Assembly (NCBI RefSeq): GCF_009753675.1
Contig: NZ_WQLV01000001.1
Location: forward strand, 1-64,000
DNA length: 64,000 nt
Origin: Parasedimentitalea huanghaiensis
GTDB taxonomy: Bacteria; Pseudomonadota; Alphaproteobacteria; Rhodobacterales; Rhodobacteraceae
Direction of reading: 5' to 3'
Under the pieces are notes generated by a model that worked only from the letters and a program-made list of their open reading frames with translations, did no database searches and was not told the origin of the DNA. The position numbers and the translations under genes were made by a program. This document shows positions 37,089 to 46,116 of the stretch, piece by piece. How positions within the stretch are numbered: the first letter of the stretch is position 1; every line of letters starts with the position of its first letter.

Positions 37089-37298
37089 ATGAATATGAAC
37101 AGTTTGATAAACATGATTGTGCGGCAGTTGATGCGGCGCGGTGTGAACTCTGGAATTAGGGCGGGTATCAACGCAGTTTCAAAACGGCGCACCACAGGCC
37201 GTCACAATGACCAGACCAAAGATGCGCCAGATTTGAATGGTGATGCCAAACGCCGGGCTAAACAGATGCGTCTGGTGCGGCGTGGGCCATGGCAGTAG
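37089..37298 (+). CDS. Small basic protein downstream of scpB
   Basis: The 69-residue protein starts MNMNSLINMIVRQLMRRG with a short amphipathic helix and has a basic, polar remainder (AKRRAKQMRLVRRGP). There is AAGGGG before the ATG. Similar small proteins occur after scpB in this group, from memory. Its 3' end overlaps the convergent MFS gene by 41 bases. Function is unknown. Confidence 0.6.
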   Translation: MNMNSLINMIVRQLMRRGVNSGIRAGINAVSKRRTTGRHNDQTKDAPDLNGDAKRRAKQMRLVRRGPWQ

Positions 37299-38418
37299 GT
37301 CGACGTAGCCCTTTGGCTTCGAACATCTCGATCAGGCACAAAAACGCTGACACTGCCAAACAACCAGCCAAACCCCAGTTTGCATAGGCCAGCCCGCCAA
37401 GCGCAGGCACCGCAAAGATGCACAGATATGTTGCTGTGCTATACAGCCCCATGATGGCGCCGCGTTGTGACGGGTCTAAGGCCGTCAGTCTTGCCACCAG
37501 CAAATTTAAGCCAAGATGCTGAAAGATGCCCCAAAGCGCGGCCACCATCAGCAGCCCATAAAAGGTACCAGACAGTGCGATCATGCATACATACGTCAGG
37601 GTGATAGCCAGAAACACCGGTGCTGTTGCGCGTTCCAACCCGATTTTATCCAAGATAGGGTCTGCTAACACAGCCAGTCCAAAACCAATCCCATAGAAAA
37701 GCGGAACCAACCCGGCTTTTGTCGTGCTTAACCCTAAATCCACAGTGACATGGGCGCCAATGAAGAAGTAGGTGATGTAAAAGCTGAGCATCAACAACAC
37801 GGTAGCCAGCAGGCCGCGCTTAATTCCGGGGACCTTGAGTGCAGTCAATGGCGACGTCGCACGGCCGCCAGAACTTCCCAAGTTACGAAGACGGGTACTG
37901 AAGAGCCAAAGCAAGGCGGTCCCAACCGATAACGAGATATAGACTGCCCGCCAGCCGAAGTGATCAGTGATCCAGGCGCCAAGGCTGACACCCAATACCA
38001 ATGAAACTGTCCACCCTGTCAAAACAGCTCCCAAAGTCTGCGACTCACGACCCTTGGGCGCAATGGTCACGGCCAGCGTGTAGATAGATGGTAAAGCGGC
38101 CCCAGCGGCCACCCCGCATAGGGTCTGCGCGGCAATCAAGGCATAAAGAGTCGGCGCAAAGGCACTGGCGGCTAAGCCGATGGCCAGAAACACCAGGGTA
38201 ACCCGCAACAGGCGGCCGGCACCAAACCGATCCCCTAGGGGGGCCAGTAACATGGCAGCAAAGGCGACACCCAACCCATACGCACTGGCGGCCTGCATCA
38301 CCTGTGCAGCGCTGACCTGCAAGTCAGCACCAACAGCTGTGACCAGAGGGGACAGCAACAGTGAATTTGCCCCAATCACCCCAATGGCGCTTAGCAAAAT
38401 GAGAATCGATGCCACCAT
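37258..38418 (-). CDS. Major facilitator superfamily transporter
   Basis: The 386-residue protein has about twelve hydrophobic helices with the MFS pattern: LLAPLGDRFGAGRLLRV between helices 2 and 3 (motif A), and a repeat of the arrangement in the second half. It resembles drug/proton antiporters of the DHA1 or AraJ type. The substrate is unknown. It is divergent from an Lrp-type regulator, with two candidate operator palindromes in between, so the regulator probably controls it. Confidence 0.85.
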   Translation of the reverse strand: MVASILILLSAIGVIGANSLLLSPLVTAVGADLQVSAAQVMQAASAYGLGVAFAAMLLAPLGDRFGAGRLLRVTLVFLAIGLAASAFAPTLYALIAAQTLCGVAAGAALPSIYTLAVTIAPKGRESQTLGAVLTGWTVSLVLGVSLGAWITDHFGWRAVYISLSVGTALLWLFSTRLRNLGSSGGRATSPLTALKVPGIKRGLLATVLLMLSFYITYFFIGAHVTVDLGLSTTKAGLVPLFYGIGFGLAVLADPILDKIGLERATAPVFLAITLTYVCMIALSGTFYGLLMVAALWGIFQHLGLNLLVARLTALDPSQRGAIMGLYSTATYLCIFAVPALGGLAYANWGLAGCLAVSAFLCLIEMFEAKGLRRPTAMAHAAPDASV

Positions 38419-38441
38419 GATCTTGCCCTCGAAGATTGTTC

Positions 38442-38496
38442 AGAGGTAACCTCTATTCACGGAATTTGGTTCTGTGAAGTGTAGAGGGTACCCGTG
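38442..38496. promoter_or_regulatory. Two similar palindromic sites between MFS and Lrp genes
   Basis: AGAGGTAACCTCTA at 38442-38455 and AGAGGGTACCCGTG at 38483-38496 share the pattern AGAGGnTAnCC and are about 41 bases apart, i.e. four helical turns. They lie in the divergent gap; the second touches the Lrp start. This fits cooperative binding by an Lrp/AsnC octamer and autoregulation, but is inference. Confidence 0.4.
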
Positions 38497-39021
38497 ATGA
38501 CAAAAACAGATAGCATTCAGAGGAAACCCCGTGCTGCACGGGAATTGGACGATCTGGACAGAAGAATATTAGGTGAGTTAAGCCGCGACGCAACCCAGGC
38601 CTATGCGGCAATTAGTCAGGTGGTTGGCCTGTCTCCACCCGCGGTGCACGAACGGGTTAAACGGTTGCGCGCCTCAGGGGCGATCAAAGCAACTGTGGCC
38701 CAATTGGATGGACCGGCGGTTGGAAAGCCATTGCTGGCCTTCATCCATGTGGACACTGTGGGGTGGGGCAAGACCAGCGCAATGATGGCGCTAGGCGACT
38801 GGCCGGAGGTGGAGGAGATTCACTCTGCGACAGGGGACACCTGTCTAATCCTCAAGGTTCGTGTTGCCTCGCCACTGGCGTTAGAGGGGCTGTTGTCGCA
38901 GCTTTATGATACCCAGGGTGTGCGTGGGACCCGCACATATCTAACCCTGTCGACACATTTGGAACGCGCCGTGCAGGCCGAGGTTTCAACCGACCTTGAA
39001 GACATGGCGGGGATCAAGTGA
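38497..39021 (+). CDS. Lrp/AsnC family transcriptional regulator
   Basis: The 174-residue protein has the AsnC-type HTH (LDDLDRRILGELSRDATQAYAAISQVVGLS) at about 17-45 and the C-terminal RAM effector domain with LIL at the strand core. ATG 38497 is preferred; the GTG three bases upstream is possible and follows a GAGGG. It is divergent from the MFS transporter and likely regulates it. The effector, perhaps an amino acid or related compound, is not known. Confidence 0.88.
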   Translation: MTKTDSIQRKPRAARELDDLDRRILGELSRDATQAYAAISQVVGLSPPAVHERVKRLRASGAIKATVAQLDGPAVGKPLLAFIHVDTVGWGKTSAMMALGDWPEVEEIHSATGDTCLILKVRVASPLALEGLLSQLYDTQGVRGTRTYLTLSTHLERAVQAEVSTDLEDMAGIK

Positions 39022-39029
39022 GGTTCGCT

Positions 39030-40109
39030 TTATGCTTTTGTTTTGAAGTGCTTGGAGAGCTTTAGACCCTGGCCTTGATAGTTCGACGCAATGCCGGAAC
39101 CATAGAGTTGTTCCGGCACCTGCGCCATTTTCTCATACACAAGTCGGCCGACAACCTGACCATGTTCCAAAACAAACGGAGCCTCGTGGCAACGCACTTC
39201 CAACACCCCGCGCGATCCGGCCCCACCAGCTGCATCATGGCCAAATCCAGGATCAAAGAAACCTGCATAGTGGACTCTGAACTCCCCAACCATGGCGAGG
39301 TAAGGGGCCATTTCAGCGGCGTATTCCGGTGGAATATGGACGGCTTCGCGGCTGACCAGGATGTAAAATGCGCCGGGATCCAGAATGATACGGCCTTGGG
39401 TGGTGCGGACTTCTTCCCAATAATCATGGGCGTCGTATTCGCCAATGCGTTCCAGATCAATCACCCCAGTGTGGGGTTTGGCGCGATATCCAACCAGATC
39501 ACTGCCGGGCAGCTGCAGATCAACTGAAAAGCCGAGACCATCCTGAATGACCGCAGGCCCGTCGACCAATGGGGACTGGGCGTGAAGCAAATTCAGCTCA
39601 TCGTCACTGAGGACAGCCTGACCCGTTCGGAACCGTATCTGGTTCAGGCGCATTCCCGGTCGAACCAGAACCGAAAAAGACCGCGGGCAGATTTCAGCGT
39701 ATAGGGGGCCAGTATATCCGGGTTTGATACGATCAAATTCCACACCACCATCCGTAATGGTACGGGTGAGCAGATCCAGACGTCCGGTCGAACTTTTGGC
39801 ATTGGCCACTGCGGAGACATCATCTGGCAGGTCCAGCTGCTCCATCAAAGGAACCACGTAGACGCAGCCTTTTTCCAGCACAGCGCCATCGCTCAGGTCG
39901 ATGCGGTGCATTTCGAATTCGTTCAGACGATCGGCGACACTCTGGCCGTGTCCTGCCAAAAACGAGGCGCGCACCCGGTAGGCCATTGTGCCCAGACGCA
40001 GGTCAAGGCTGGCGGGTTGGATCTGGGCGGCTTCAACGGAAGGCGATCCGTTGATTTCGCCGCGTTCGATCATCGTTTCAATGGCTTGGCTGGGTAGTAC
40101 GCCGGTCAT
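39030..40109 (-). CDS. dcd: Double-length dCTP deaminase
   Basis: The 359-residue protein belongs to the dUTPase/dCTP deaminase fold, present twice. The first half has QPASLDLRLG and NAKSSTGRLDLLTRTI, the second has VEFDRIKPGYTG, with MRLNQIRFRTGQ and HEAPFVLEHGQVVGRLVYEKMAQ as matching elements. Alphaproteobacteria use this form to turn dCTP into dUTP for thymidylate synthesis. ATG 40109 follows AGGAT at a good distance; ATG 40136 is an alternative. It is downstream of the tRNA-Pro gene on the same strand, separated by a terminator. Confidence 0.85.
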   Translation of the reverse strand: MTGVLPSQAIETMIERGEINGSPSVEAAQIQPASLDLRLGTMAYRVRASFLAGHGQSVADRLNEFEMHRIDLSDGAVLEKGCVYVVPLMEQLDLPDDVSAVANAKSSTGRLDLLTRTITDGGVEFDRIKPGYTGPLYAEICPRSFSVLVRPGMRLNQIRFRTGQAVLSDDELNLLHAQSPLVDGPAVIQDGLGFSVDLQLPGSDLVGYRAKPHTGVIDLERIGEYDAHDYWEEVRTTQGRIILDPGAFYILVSREAVHIPPEYAAEMAPYLAMVGEFRVHYAGFFDPGFGHDAAGGAGSRGVLEVRCHEAPFVLEHGQVVGRLVYEKMAQVPEQLYGSGIASNYQGQGLKLSKHFKTKA

Positions 40110-40220
40110 GGTGGATCCTGTCTCTGGTCGTGCCATGAGTGCAACGACCTGCTGAGTCTGGCCTATTTTTAGTCTCGGCGCAATTCGACAAGTGCCAAGT
40201 ATTGCTCGGCGGATAAACAA

Positions 40221-40250
40221 AACGCCCGGGTGATTTCTCACCCGAGCGTT
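40221..40250 (-). terminator. Terminator of tRNA-Pro
   Basis: A 13-bp stem (40221-40233 with 40238-40250, four-base loop) has one deviation that is a G-T wobble in minus-strand RNA, and on that strand it is followed by TTGTTT. It lies just 3' of tRNA-Pro and upstream of dcd. Confidence 0.75.
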
Positions 40251-40256
40251 TTTGTA

Positions 40257-40333
40257 TGGTCGGGCTAGCAGGACTCGAACCTGCGACCTTCCGTCCCCCA
40301 GACGGACGCGCTACCAGGCTGCGCCATAGCCCG
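40257..40333 (-). tRNA. tRNA-Pro (anticodon GGG)
   Basis: The minus strand folds into a complete cloverleaf: acceptor stem CGGGCTA with TAGCCCG, D arm GCGC-AGCCTGGTA-GCGC, anticodon stem TCCGT/ACGGA with loop CTGGGGG giving anticodon GGG, and T arm GCAGG-TTCGAAT-CCTGC. A discriminator A and an encoded CCA follow. The anticodon GGG reads CCC/CCU proline codons. Confidence 0.95.
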
Positions 40334-40344
40334 TTATTGAGAGC

Positions 40345-40372
40345 GTTCTACTGGATTTGAGGGCAGGGGCAA
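40345..40372 (-). promoter_or_regulatory. Probable sigma-70 promoter of tRNA-Pro
   Basis: On the minus strand TTGCCC (40372-40367) and TAGAAC (40350-40345) are separated by 16 bases and lie about 12 bases before the mature tRNA start. The match is moderate. Confidence 0.4.
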
Positions 40373-40392
40373 GAGGGAAATTTGGACTTTGA

Positions 40393-41157
40393 TCAATTGG
40401 CAGGCTGATTGTTCTGGCCAGCCATAAGTGTTTTGAGTTGCCCGGCACAAATCAAGGCTTGTTCTTGGCTGGCTGCATCCAAAGAGGTGATGTTTGCCAG
40501 TTGAGCCAGAACGCCTGCATGTACCACAGTCAGCGAGTCATCAGCGATGTCTTCGATCTCGACAATCAGTGGAGTCGCCGCCACCGGCGGGGGTGCTGTG
40601 GTCGCATCAGTCTCGTTCAGGGCATCGATGGTTTCTGCAGGAACAGGGTCGGGCTCTGCAGGAATTGGGTCAGCCGCTGGATGTGATGTCGGAGATTGGC
40701 TTTCAAATTCAATCAGGTCAGCAGCCGCATCAAAGCTCTCTTCAACGGGAGAGCTCGGCGGGGTTGGCTCATGTGGAGCATCGAGATCCATATGCATTTG
40801 GTCCGGGACTGAAGGACGCGGTGCAACAAAATCTACAAAGGCGTCTTCGATCTCGACCACCGGCATCGGGTCCGCGGTCGCCTCTAGTGATGCCGAGCGC
40901 TCCGAAACATATGCAGGGCCGTGGTCGCGCAACAGGGCCTGTACCTGTTTGATGGTCTGGCCTTCGTCATGCAGGAGGTGCTTGATCCCGCCCAGCAACA
41001 ACATGTCAGCGGGGCGGTAATAGCGTCGCCCGCCCGCGCGTTTAACCGGTTTGATTTGGCTAAATTTACTTTCCCAAAAACGCAAAACATGCGCCGGAAT
41101 CCCTAACCATTCCGCAACTTCACTGATTGTGCGAAAGGCATCTGGTGACTTTGACAT
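40393..41157 (-). CDS. MerR family transcriptional regulator
   Basis: The 254-residue protein has an N-terminal MerR winged helix: [23 protein letters not shown] (about 10-32) and [21 protein letters not shown]. The rest is a long acidic Pro/Ala-rich tail with a short helical end; there is no Cys-type metal site. This type of MerR protein regularly follows ihfA in alphaproteobacteria. Its target is unknown. It is the last gene of the minus-strand cluster and starts 15 bases after ihfA. Confidence 0.85.
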   Translation of the reverse strand: MSKSPDAFRTISEVAEWLGIPAHVLRFWESKFSQIKPVKRAGGRRYYRPADMLLLGGIKHLLHDEGQTIKQVQALLRDHGPAYVSERSASLEATADPMPVVEIEDAFVDFVAPRPSVPDQMHMDLDAPHEPTPPSSPVEESFDAAADLIEFESQSPTSHPAADPIPAEPDPVPAETIDALNETDATTAPPPVAATPLIVEIEDIADDSLTVVHAGVLAQLANITSLDAASQEQALICAGQLKTLMAGQNNQPAN

Positions 41158-41171
41158 AAAATTTGGTCCTG

Positions 41172-41474
41172 TTACGAGCGGTTGCCGCCAGCGACACGAT
41201 CTTTCATCAAATGCGAAGGCCGGAAGGTCAAAACTCGACGAGGTTGAATTGGAACCTCTTCGCCGGTCTTTGGGTTGCGGCCAATACGGGCGGATTTGTC
41301 CCGCACGCTAAAGGTGCCAAAAGACGAGATTTTTACCTGTTCGCCGCGGACCAATGCATCAGACATATGGCCGAGCATGCTTTCCACCAGCTGGGCACTT
41401 TCGTTACGTGAAAGCCCAACTTCGCGAAAAACGGCTTCGCTTAAATCCATTCGCGTCAGAGTCGTGTCACTCAT
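41172..41474 (-). CDS. ihfA: Integration host factor subunit alpha
   Basis: IhfA pairs with IhfB to bend DNA sharply at specific sites. The 100-residue protein has [28 protein letters not shown], and the DNA-binding arm [28 protein letters not shown] 41474 is preferred over TTG 41480. The protein has the extra N-terminal [12 protein letters not shown] typical of the alpha subunit. Confidence 0.9.
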   Translation of the reverse strand: MSDTTLTRMDLSEAVFREVGLSRNESAQLVESMLGHMSDALVRGEQVKISSFGTFSVRDKSARIGRNPKTGEEVPIQPRRVLTFRPSHLMKDRVAGGNRS

Positions 41475-41578
41475 AACCAATCCCCTTGTTTTATAAACAA
41501 TAGGGCGTAGAGAATTTCCCTGTCAATATCAATGATTTGCAATGACCGGATTCGTAGACCTGTGTCTGGCTCAAAAAC

Positions 41579-42550
41579 TTACCAGCGCAGAACCACTGAA
41601 CCCCAGGCTAAACCGCCGCCAATGGCCTCAGCAACGATCAGATCGCCGCGCTTGATTTGACCCCGTTGCTTACCAATTGAGAGTGCCAAGGGAATCGAAG
41701 CTGCAGAGGTGTTGCCGTGGTCCTGAACAGTTACCACAACCTTATCCATGCTCAGTCCCATTTTCTTGGCGGTGCCCTGAATGATCCGTATATTTGCTTG
41801 ATGGGGGACAATCCAGTCGACCTCCGGAGCTGTCAGACCAGCCCGGTCTAGGGCTGTATTGGCAGTTGAGGCCAGTTTTTCGACCGCATGGCGAAACACC
41901 TGATTTCCCTGCATCCGCAGAAAGCCGGTGTTCTGGGTCGATACGCCGCCGTCCACATACAAAAGGTCTTTGTAGCGCCCGTCCGAGTTCAGATCTGTGG
42001 AAAGAATGCCCCGGTCATCACTGTCTCCTTGGCCTTCCTGGGCTTCAAGCACAACAGCCCCAGCCCCATCACCAAACAAGACACAGGTCGAGCGGTCGCT
42101 CCAGTCCATGATTCGGCTAAACGTTTCCGCACCAATCACTAGCACGCGTTTGGCTTGCCCTGAAAGGATCAGCGCATTTGCGTTGCTCAGGGCAAATACA
42201 AATCCGGCGCAGACCGCCTGGACATCAAAGGCAAAGCCACGGGTCATCCCCAGGGCGGCCTGAACCATGGTTGCTGCGGACGGGAAGGTCAGATCGGCGG
42301 TAGATGTTGCCAGAACAATTGCATCAATGTCATTTGCTTCGCAGCCTGCGTCGGCGAGTGCGGCCTTAGCGGCATGTGTGGCCAAATCAGAGGTGGTTTC
42401 ACCCTCGGCGGCAAAATGGCGGCGTTCAATCCCCGAACGGGAGCGAATCCACTCGTCTGAGGTTTCGAGCGAGGCTTCGAACTCTGCGTTTTCGACCACA
42501 CGCTCTGGAAGATAATGTCCAACACCGGTAATCACAGCACGTCGCGTCAT
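41579..42550 (-). CDS. fabH: Beta-ketoacyl-ACP synthase III
   Basis: FabH starts fatty acid synthesis by condensing acetyl-CoA with malonyl-ACP. The 323-residue protein has the catalytic Cys in AFDVQAVCAGFVFAL (about 108-122), His in IVPHQANIRII (about 250), and Asn in DHGNTSAASIP (about 280). It follows plsX by 14 bases, as is common, so fatty acid and phospholipid synthesis are cotranscribed. Confidence 0.95.
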   Translation of the reverse strand: MTRRAVITGVGHYLPERVVENAEFEASLETSDEWIRSRSGIERRHFAAEGETTSDLATHAAKAALADAGCEANDIDAIVLATSTADLTFPSAATMVQAALGMTRGFAFDVQAVCAGFVFALSNANALILSGQAKRVLVIGAETFSRIMDWSDRSTCVLFGDGAGAVVLEAQEGQGDSDDRGILSTDLNSDGRYKDLLYVDGGVSTQNTGFLRMQGNQVFRHAVEKLASTANTALDRAGLTAPEVDWIVPHQANIRIIQGTAKKMGLSMDKVVVTVQDHGNTSAASIPLALSIGKQRGQIKRGDLIVAEAIGGGLAWGSVVLRW

Positions 42551-42564
42551 TCTATTGCCTGCCT

Positions 42565-43677
42565 TTAGTCTTTTTGAGTAGTTGCCCTGGCGAAGTCGCG
42601 GGCAGGTGTATCTTGGGTAAGCTCAACTGAGGATGCAACCCGTGCCGCCAGCTTTTCTGCAAAGCCTTGTTCAGCGAGACGGAACGCCAGTTTAACTGCA
42701 GCGGACACTCCGGTTGCATCAGCGCCACCGTGGGATTTGACCACGGTGCCATTCAGACCAAGGAACACACCGCCATTTACCCGGCGCGGATCGATTTTTT
42801 TGGAGAGACGCGTAAGCGATGGCAGCGCCAGCAGGGCCGCCAGTCGTGACAATATGGAATATTGAAAGGCGTCACGCAGCGTCGATCTGATCAAGCTTGC
42901 AGTGCCTTCGCCAGTCTTGATCGCAACATTTCCGGTAAAGCCATCAGTCACGATCACATCTGCGGTGCTGCCAGGAATATCACTGCCTTCGACAAAACCG
43001 ACAAATTCAAAGCTCCCGCGATCGGCATGTTCAGCGATCAGCGCATAGGCTTCTTTCAGCTCGGCATGGCCTTTGTGTTCTTCAGTTCCCACATTCAACA
43101 ACCCAACCCGAGGGCGGGCGATGTCCATAGAGTTGCGGGTATAGGACGTGCCCATCAGGGCGTACTGCAGCAGATCCTGGGCATCGGCCCGCACATCTGC
43201 CCCGACATCCAACATCACGTTGAACCCCTGAGGATTGCTCGATGGCCACAAAATTGCGATGGCAGGCCGGTTGACGCCGGGCAGCTTACGCAGGCGGATC
43301 ATGCTGACAGCCATCAAGGCGCCAGTATTGCCACAGGAGACAGCCCCGGCGGCTTCCCCATGCTTAACTGATTCGATGGTTGACCACATCGAGGTGCCCT
43401 TGCCATTGCGCATGACCTGAGATGGCTTGTCGTCCATCGTCACAACATCGCGCGCATCTCGAACCTCAACGCGCCCATCTAAGACACGTTTCTTGGCAAC
43501 CAGAGGTGTCAGCTGCTCGATTGGCCCGTGCAGGATGAACCTGATATCCGGGTTCATTTTTGCGGACATGGCAATGCCGGCCACCACAACTGTGGGACCG
43601 GCATCTCCGCCCATGGCGTCGACCGAAATGGTATTACGGCCAGCAGGTACCTGAGTATGGTCGGTTTGACCTGTCAT
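42565..43677 (-). CDS. plsX: Phosphate acyltransferase PlsX
   Basis: PlsX converts acyl-ACP to acyl-phosphate for the first step of phospholipid synthesis, at the cytoplasmic face of the membrane. The 370-residue protein has TISVDAMGGDAGPTVVV near the N-terminus, VSCGNTGALMAVSMI (about 110-125), VMLDVGADVRADAQDL, and DGFTGNVAIKTGEG (about 240-255). ATG 43677 gives the normal family length; the open frame upstream is not coding. It lies 37 bases after rpmF. Confidence 0.93.
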   Translation of the reverse strand: MTGQTDHTQVPAGRNTISVDAMGGDAGPTVVVAGIAMSAKMNPDIRFILHGPIEQLTPLVAKKRVLDGRVEVRDARDVVTMDDKPSQVMRNGKGTSMWSTIESVKHGEAAGAVSCGNTGALMAVSMIRLRKLPGVNRPAIAILWPSSNPQGFNVMLDVGADVRADAQDLLQYALMGTSYTRNSMDIARPRVGLLNVGTEEHKGHAELKEAYALIAEHADRGSFEFVGFVEGSDIPGSTADVIVTDGFTGNVAIKTGEGTASLIRSTLRDAFQYSILSRLAALLALPSLTRLSKKIDPRRVNGGVFLGLNGTVVKSHGGADATGVSAAVKLAFRLAEQGFAEKLAARVASSVELTQDTPARDFARATTQKD

Positions 43678-43714
43678 GCGTAAGCCTGTCTGGCAAATGA
43701 GCGTATAACGGGGC

Positions 43715-43915
43715 TTATGCCGCGTCCTCGTCGATTTCGTCGTTGGTGCTGACGATTTCTTTATCGCCGTATGTACCACACGAAGGGCATACGTGGTGCG
43801 GGCGCTTCAGCTCACCGCAGCTCGGGCATTCGTTCGGGTTTGCAGCAACCAGGGCATCGTGTGCACGACGATTGTTGCGACGCGACTTGGATACTTTGTT
43901 CTGTTGGACAGCCAT
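43715..43915 (-). CDS. rpmF: 50S ribosomal protein L32
   Basis: The 66-residue protein begins [20 protein letters not shown], with two CxxC zinc-binding pairs (NECPSCGEL and HVCPSCGTY) between a basic head and an acidic tail. The order DUF177-rpmF-plsX-fabH is a classic bacterial arrangement and gives further support. Confidence 0.95.
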   Translation of the reverse strand: MAVQQNKVSKSRRNNRRAHDALVAANPNECPSCGELKRPHHVCPSCGTYGDKEIVSTNDEIDEDAA

Positions 43916-44141
43916 GTCTCAACCTTTGTCTATTGGGGCCGTGGGGCAGATCCCGGTGGCCGGATTTCGTTGTTCGTTTCAAACGGTGTGACGAGCGTTT
44001 AGGCCGCGGCCTGTCCGATGTCCAACCATAATTCCGATGAGCGCGCGAAAATACTGCGAATCCGACGCTGTGCAAGCGGTATTTAGGGCAGCAAAACGGA
44101 TTGGACCAGAGCTCATATGTCTTTAATGCAATAAAATATCC

Positions 44142-44678
44142 CTAGTGATCCTTTTTGAGCTGATCCTGCAACTCGGCTAGCCCGGCAAACGGCCGGGTGT
44201 CTTCGTCCCGCATGGGTTCCTCTCCTGGTGCCGTGAACACGGCTTCGCCAAGTTCGACACCTTCTTTTCGCGGGTAGTGCGGTATCGCGAGTGCCAGAGC
44301 TTCTACCATTACTGCCTGAGGGTCGATATGGCTGCCAAGCAATTCAGCGTTGTCATCTTCTGGCATTTCCACCTCGGGTTCGTCGGAAGTTTCCATACCT
44401 GCAAGAAAAAAACGTTCAACCGGAACGTCGATACGGGTGGTCACTGGTTCCAGTGTGACGACGCAAACCTGTAGGGCTGTTGCACCAAGCTTACCGGTCA
44501 AGTGCCAGTCGCGTTGATTCTGGGCGTTTATCTCACCAGTGAACCTTAGTTTACGTAATCCACGCAAATCCAGTTCCGAGGCCAACGCCGTCATGGCGGC
44601 GGAATCAGGGCGAATATCAAAGCTTGTCGGGCTGTTTTGGGACAGATCGGCAACGCGTAGGGCAGGGGTATCAGACAT
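44142..44678 (-). CDS. DUF177 (YceD-like) protein
   Basis: The 178-residue protein carries the DUF177 pattern: a strand-rich domain with LRKLRFTGEI, CVVTLEPVTTRIDVPVERFFLA and the acidic middle EVEMPEDDNAEL, followed by the conserved DPQAVMVEALALAIPHYPRKEGV. Plant and bacterial relatives take part in 23S rRNA accumulation, but the role here is not established. ATG 44678 is preferred. It lies upstream of rpmF in the same direction. Confidence 0.85.
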   Translation of the reverse strand: MSDTPALRVADLSQNSPTSFDIRPDSAAMTALASELDLRGLRKLRFTGEINAQNQRDWHLTGKLGATALQVCVVTLEPVTTRIDVPVERFFLAGMETSDEPEVEMPEDDNAELLGSHIDPQAVMVEALALAIPHYPRKEGVELGEAVFTAPGEEPMRDEDTRPFAGLAELQDQLKKDH

Positions 44679-44763
44679 CGCGGACACTTTCGTTTCTTGA
44701 ACCGGAGGCCGGGTTTAGGTAATCGGGTTCAAAGGCGTTATCAAGCCGCGACGGGAGAGCAGC

Positions 44764-45231
44764 ATGTTGTCATTGGCATATCGGTTGAAATCAGTGTTTA
44801 GAATCGTGGTTCTTACAGGGGCAGGGTTGGCACTGGTCAGCTGCGCTGGCCAATACCGCAATCATGGTTATGTGCCCAGTGAAGAGGACTTGGCCGAGGT
44901 TGTTCTTGGCGTCGATACTCGGGATTCTGTCGCTGAAACAATAGGTGCTCCGTCGTCTTCCGGAGTTTTAGATGCTAGCGGATATTACTACATCGCCACC
45001 CGGTTGCGTCATTATGGTCCCAGTGAGCCCAAACCGGTTTCGCGTGAACTGGTCGCCATCAGCTTTGATCAGGCAGGTGTTGTCAGCGGGGTTGAACGTT
45101 ATGGGCTTGAGAACGGTAATGTGATTCCTTTGCAGCGGCGAGTGACCAGTACGGGCGTTCAGGATAAAACATTCCTGCGCCAGCTGATGGGTAGCTTGGG
45201 CAACATAGGACCAGGTGATCTCCTTCAATAA
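44764..45231 (+). CDS. BamE / SmpA-OmlA family lipoprotein
   Basis: The 155-residue protein has a lipobox (ALVSCAG, Cys at about 28) and the BamE fold: a short leader, GVDTRDSVAETIGAPSSSG, a tyrosine-rich YYYIATRLR, and SFDQAGVVSGVERY. BamE is the outer-membrane lipoprotein of the BAM beta-barrel assembly machine. It is divergent from the DUF177 gene and 59 bases upstream of an acyltransferase gene. Confidence 0.85.
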   Translation: MLSLAYRLKSVFRIVVLTGAGLALVSCAGQYRNHGYVPSEEDLAEVVLGVDTRDSVAETIGAPSSSGVLDASGYYYIATRLRHYGPSEPKPVSRELVAISFDQAGVVSGVERYGLENGNVIPLQRRVTSTGVQDKTFLRQLMGSLGNIGPGDLLQ

Positions 45232-45290
45232 AGGGGGGCGGTGTCAATTGGCCCAATCAAGGCGTCTTGTTGACGTTGCGGAGATCAGCC

Positions 45291-46031
45291 ATGCCACATC
45301 CCACTGAAATCCTGAGCAAGGGGCACTACCGTGCCCGATTTGCTCAGGGTGACCGCGATCTGTCCGCCGCGCAGAGTTTCCGAAGCCAGTGCTTTGGTAT
45401 CACAACACCTGATCTGGATCGTTTTGATGACTCGTGTCACCATATCCTGATCGAAGATATCCGCTGTGACATGCTGGTGGGGTATTTTCGCGTTTTGCAC
45501 CTTGCTGATGGTGCCTGTGTCCCACAGAGCTACTCAGCGCAGTTCTACGATTTGTCCGGGCTTGAACAATACTCAGGTCCAATGGCTGAAATGGGACGGT
45601 TTTGCATTCATCCCAACGTAAATTCTCCCGATATTCTGCGTTTGTCTTGGGGAGCGCTGACCTGCATCGTTGATGACATTGGAATTCAAATGCTGTTTGG
45701 CTGCACGTCTTTTGCTGGCACTCAGGCAGATCGCTATCTTGATGCGTTTGCAGTCCTCAGGCACCGCCACCTGGCGCCTAACCTCTGGCTACCGCAGGTT
45801 GGGTCGCCAAAGGTATTTAAGTTTGATCTGCTGTCGCAATATAAGCCTGATTTGAAACGGGCCATGTTGCAAATGCCCCCCCTGTTACGAAGCTACTTAG
45901 CGATGGGAGGGTGGGTCAGTGACCATGCGGTGGTTGATGCCGAATTGAATACCATGCATGTGCTCACCGGGCTCGAAGTTGCTACAATCCCTGACAGTCG
46001 CAAACGTCTGCTCAGGGCTGTTGCTGGGTAA
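45291..46031 (+). CDS. GNAT-type acyltransferase, OlsB-like
   Basis: The 246-residue protein resembles L-ornithine N-alpha-acyltransferase (OlsB), which makes lyso-ornithine lipid from ornithine and 3-hydroxyacyl-ACP. Features are GHYRARFAQGDRDLSAAQSFRSQCF at the N-terminus, DSCHHILIED, and MAEMGRFCIHPNVNSPDILRLSWGAL. GGAGAT lies before ATG 45291, which starts at MPHPTE. No OlsA gene is near in this window. The ornithine lipid assignment is family-based inference. Confidence 0.75.
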   Translation: MPHPTEILSKGHYRARFAQGDRDLSAAQSFRSQCFGITTPDLDRFDDSCHHILIEDIRCDMLVGYFRVLHLADGACVPQSYSAQFYDLSGLEQYSGPMAEMGRFCIHPNVNSPDILRLSWGALTCIVDDIGIQMLFGCTSFAGTQADRYLDAFAVLRHRHLAPNLWLPQVGSPKVFKFDLLSQYKPDLKRAMLQMPPLLRSYLAMGGWVSDHAVVDAELNTMHVLTGLEVATIPDSRKRLLRAVAG

Positions 46032-46116
46032 GTTTTGGTCTCTGGTACAGCAAGAAAACCGGCCTGATCCGTGCCGAGGCGTTGACCTGCCTCTGGGGGC
46101 GCGGTAGCTGGCGGAT

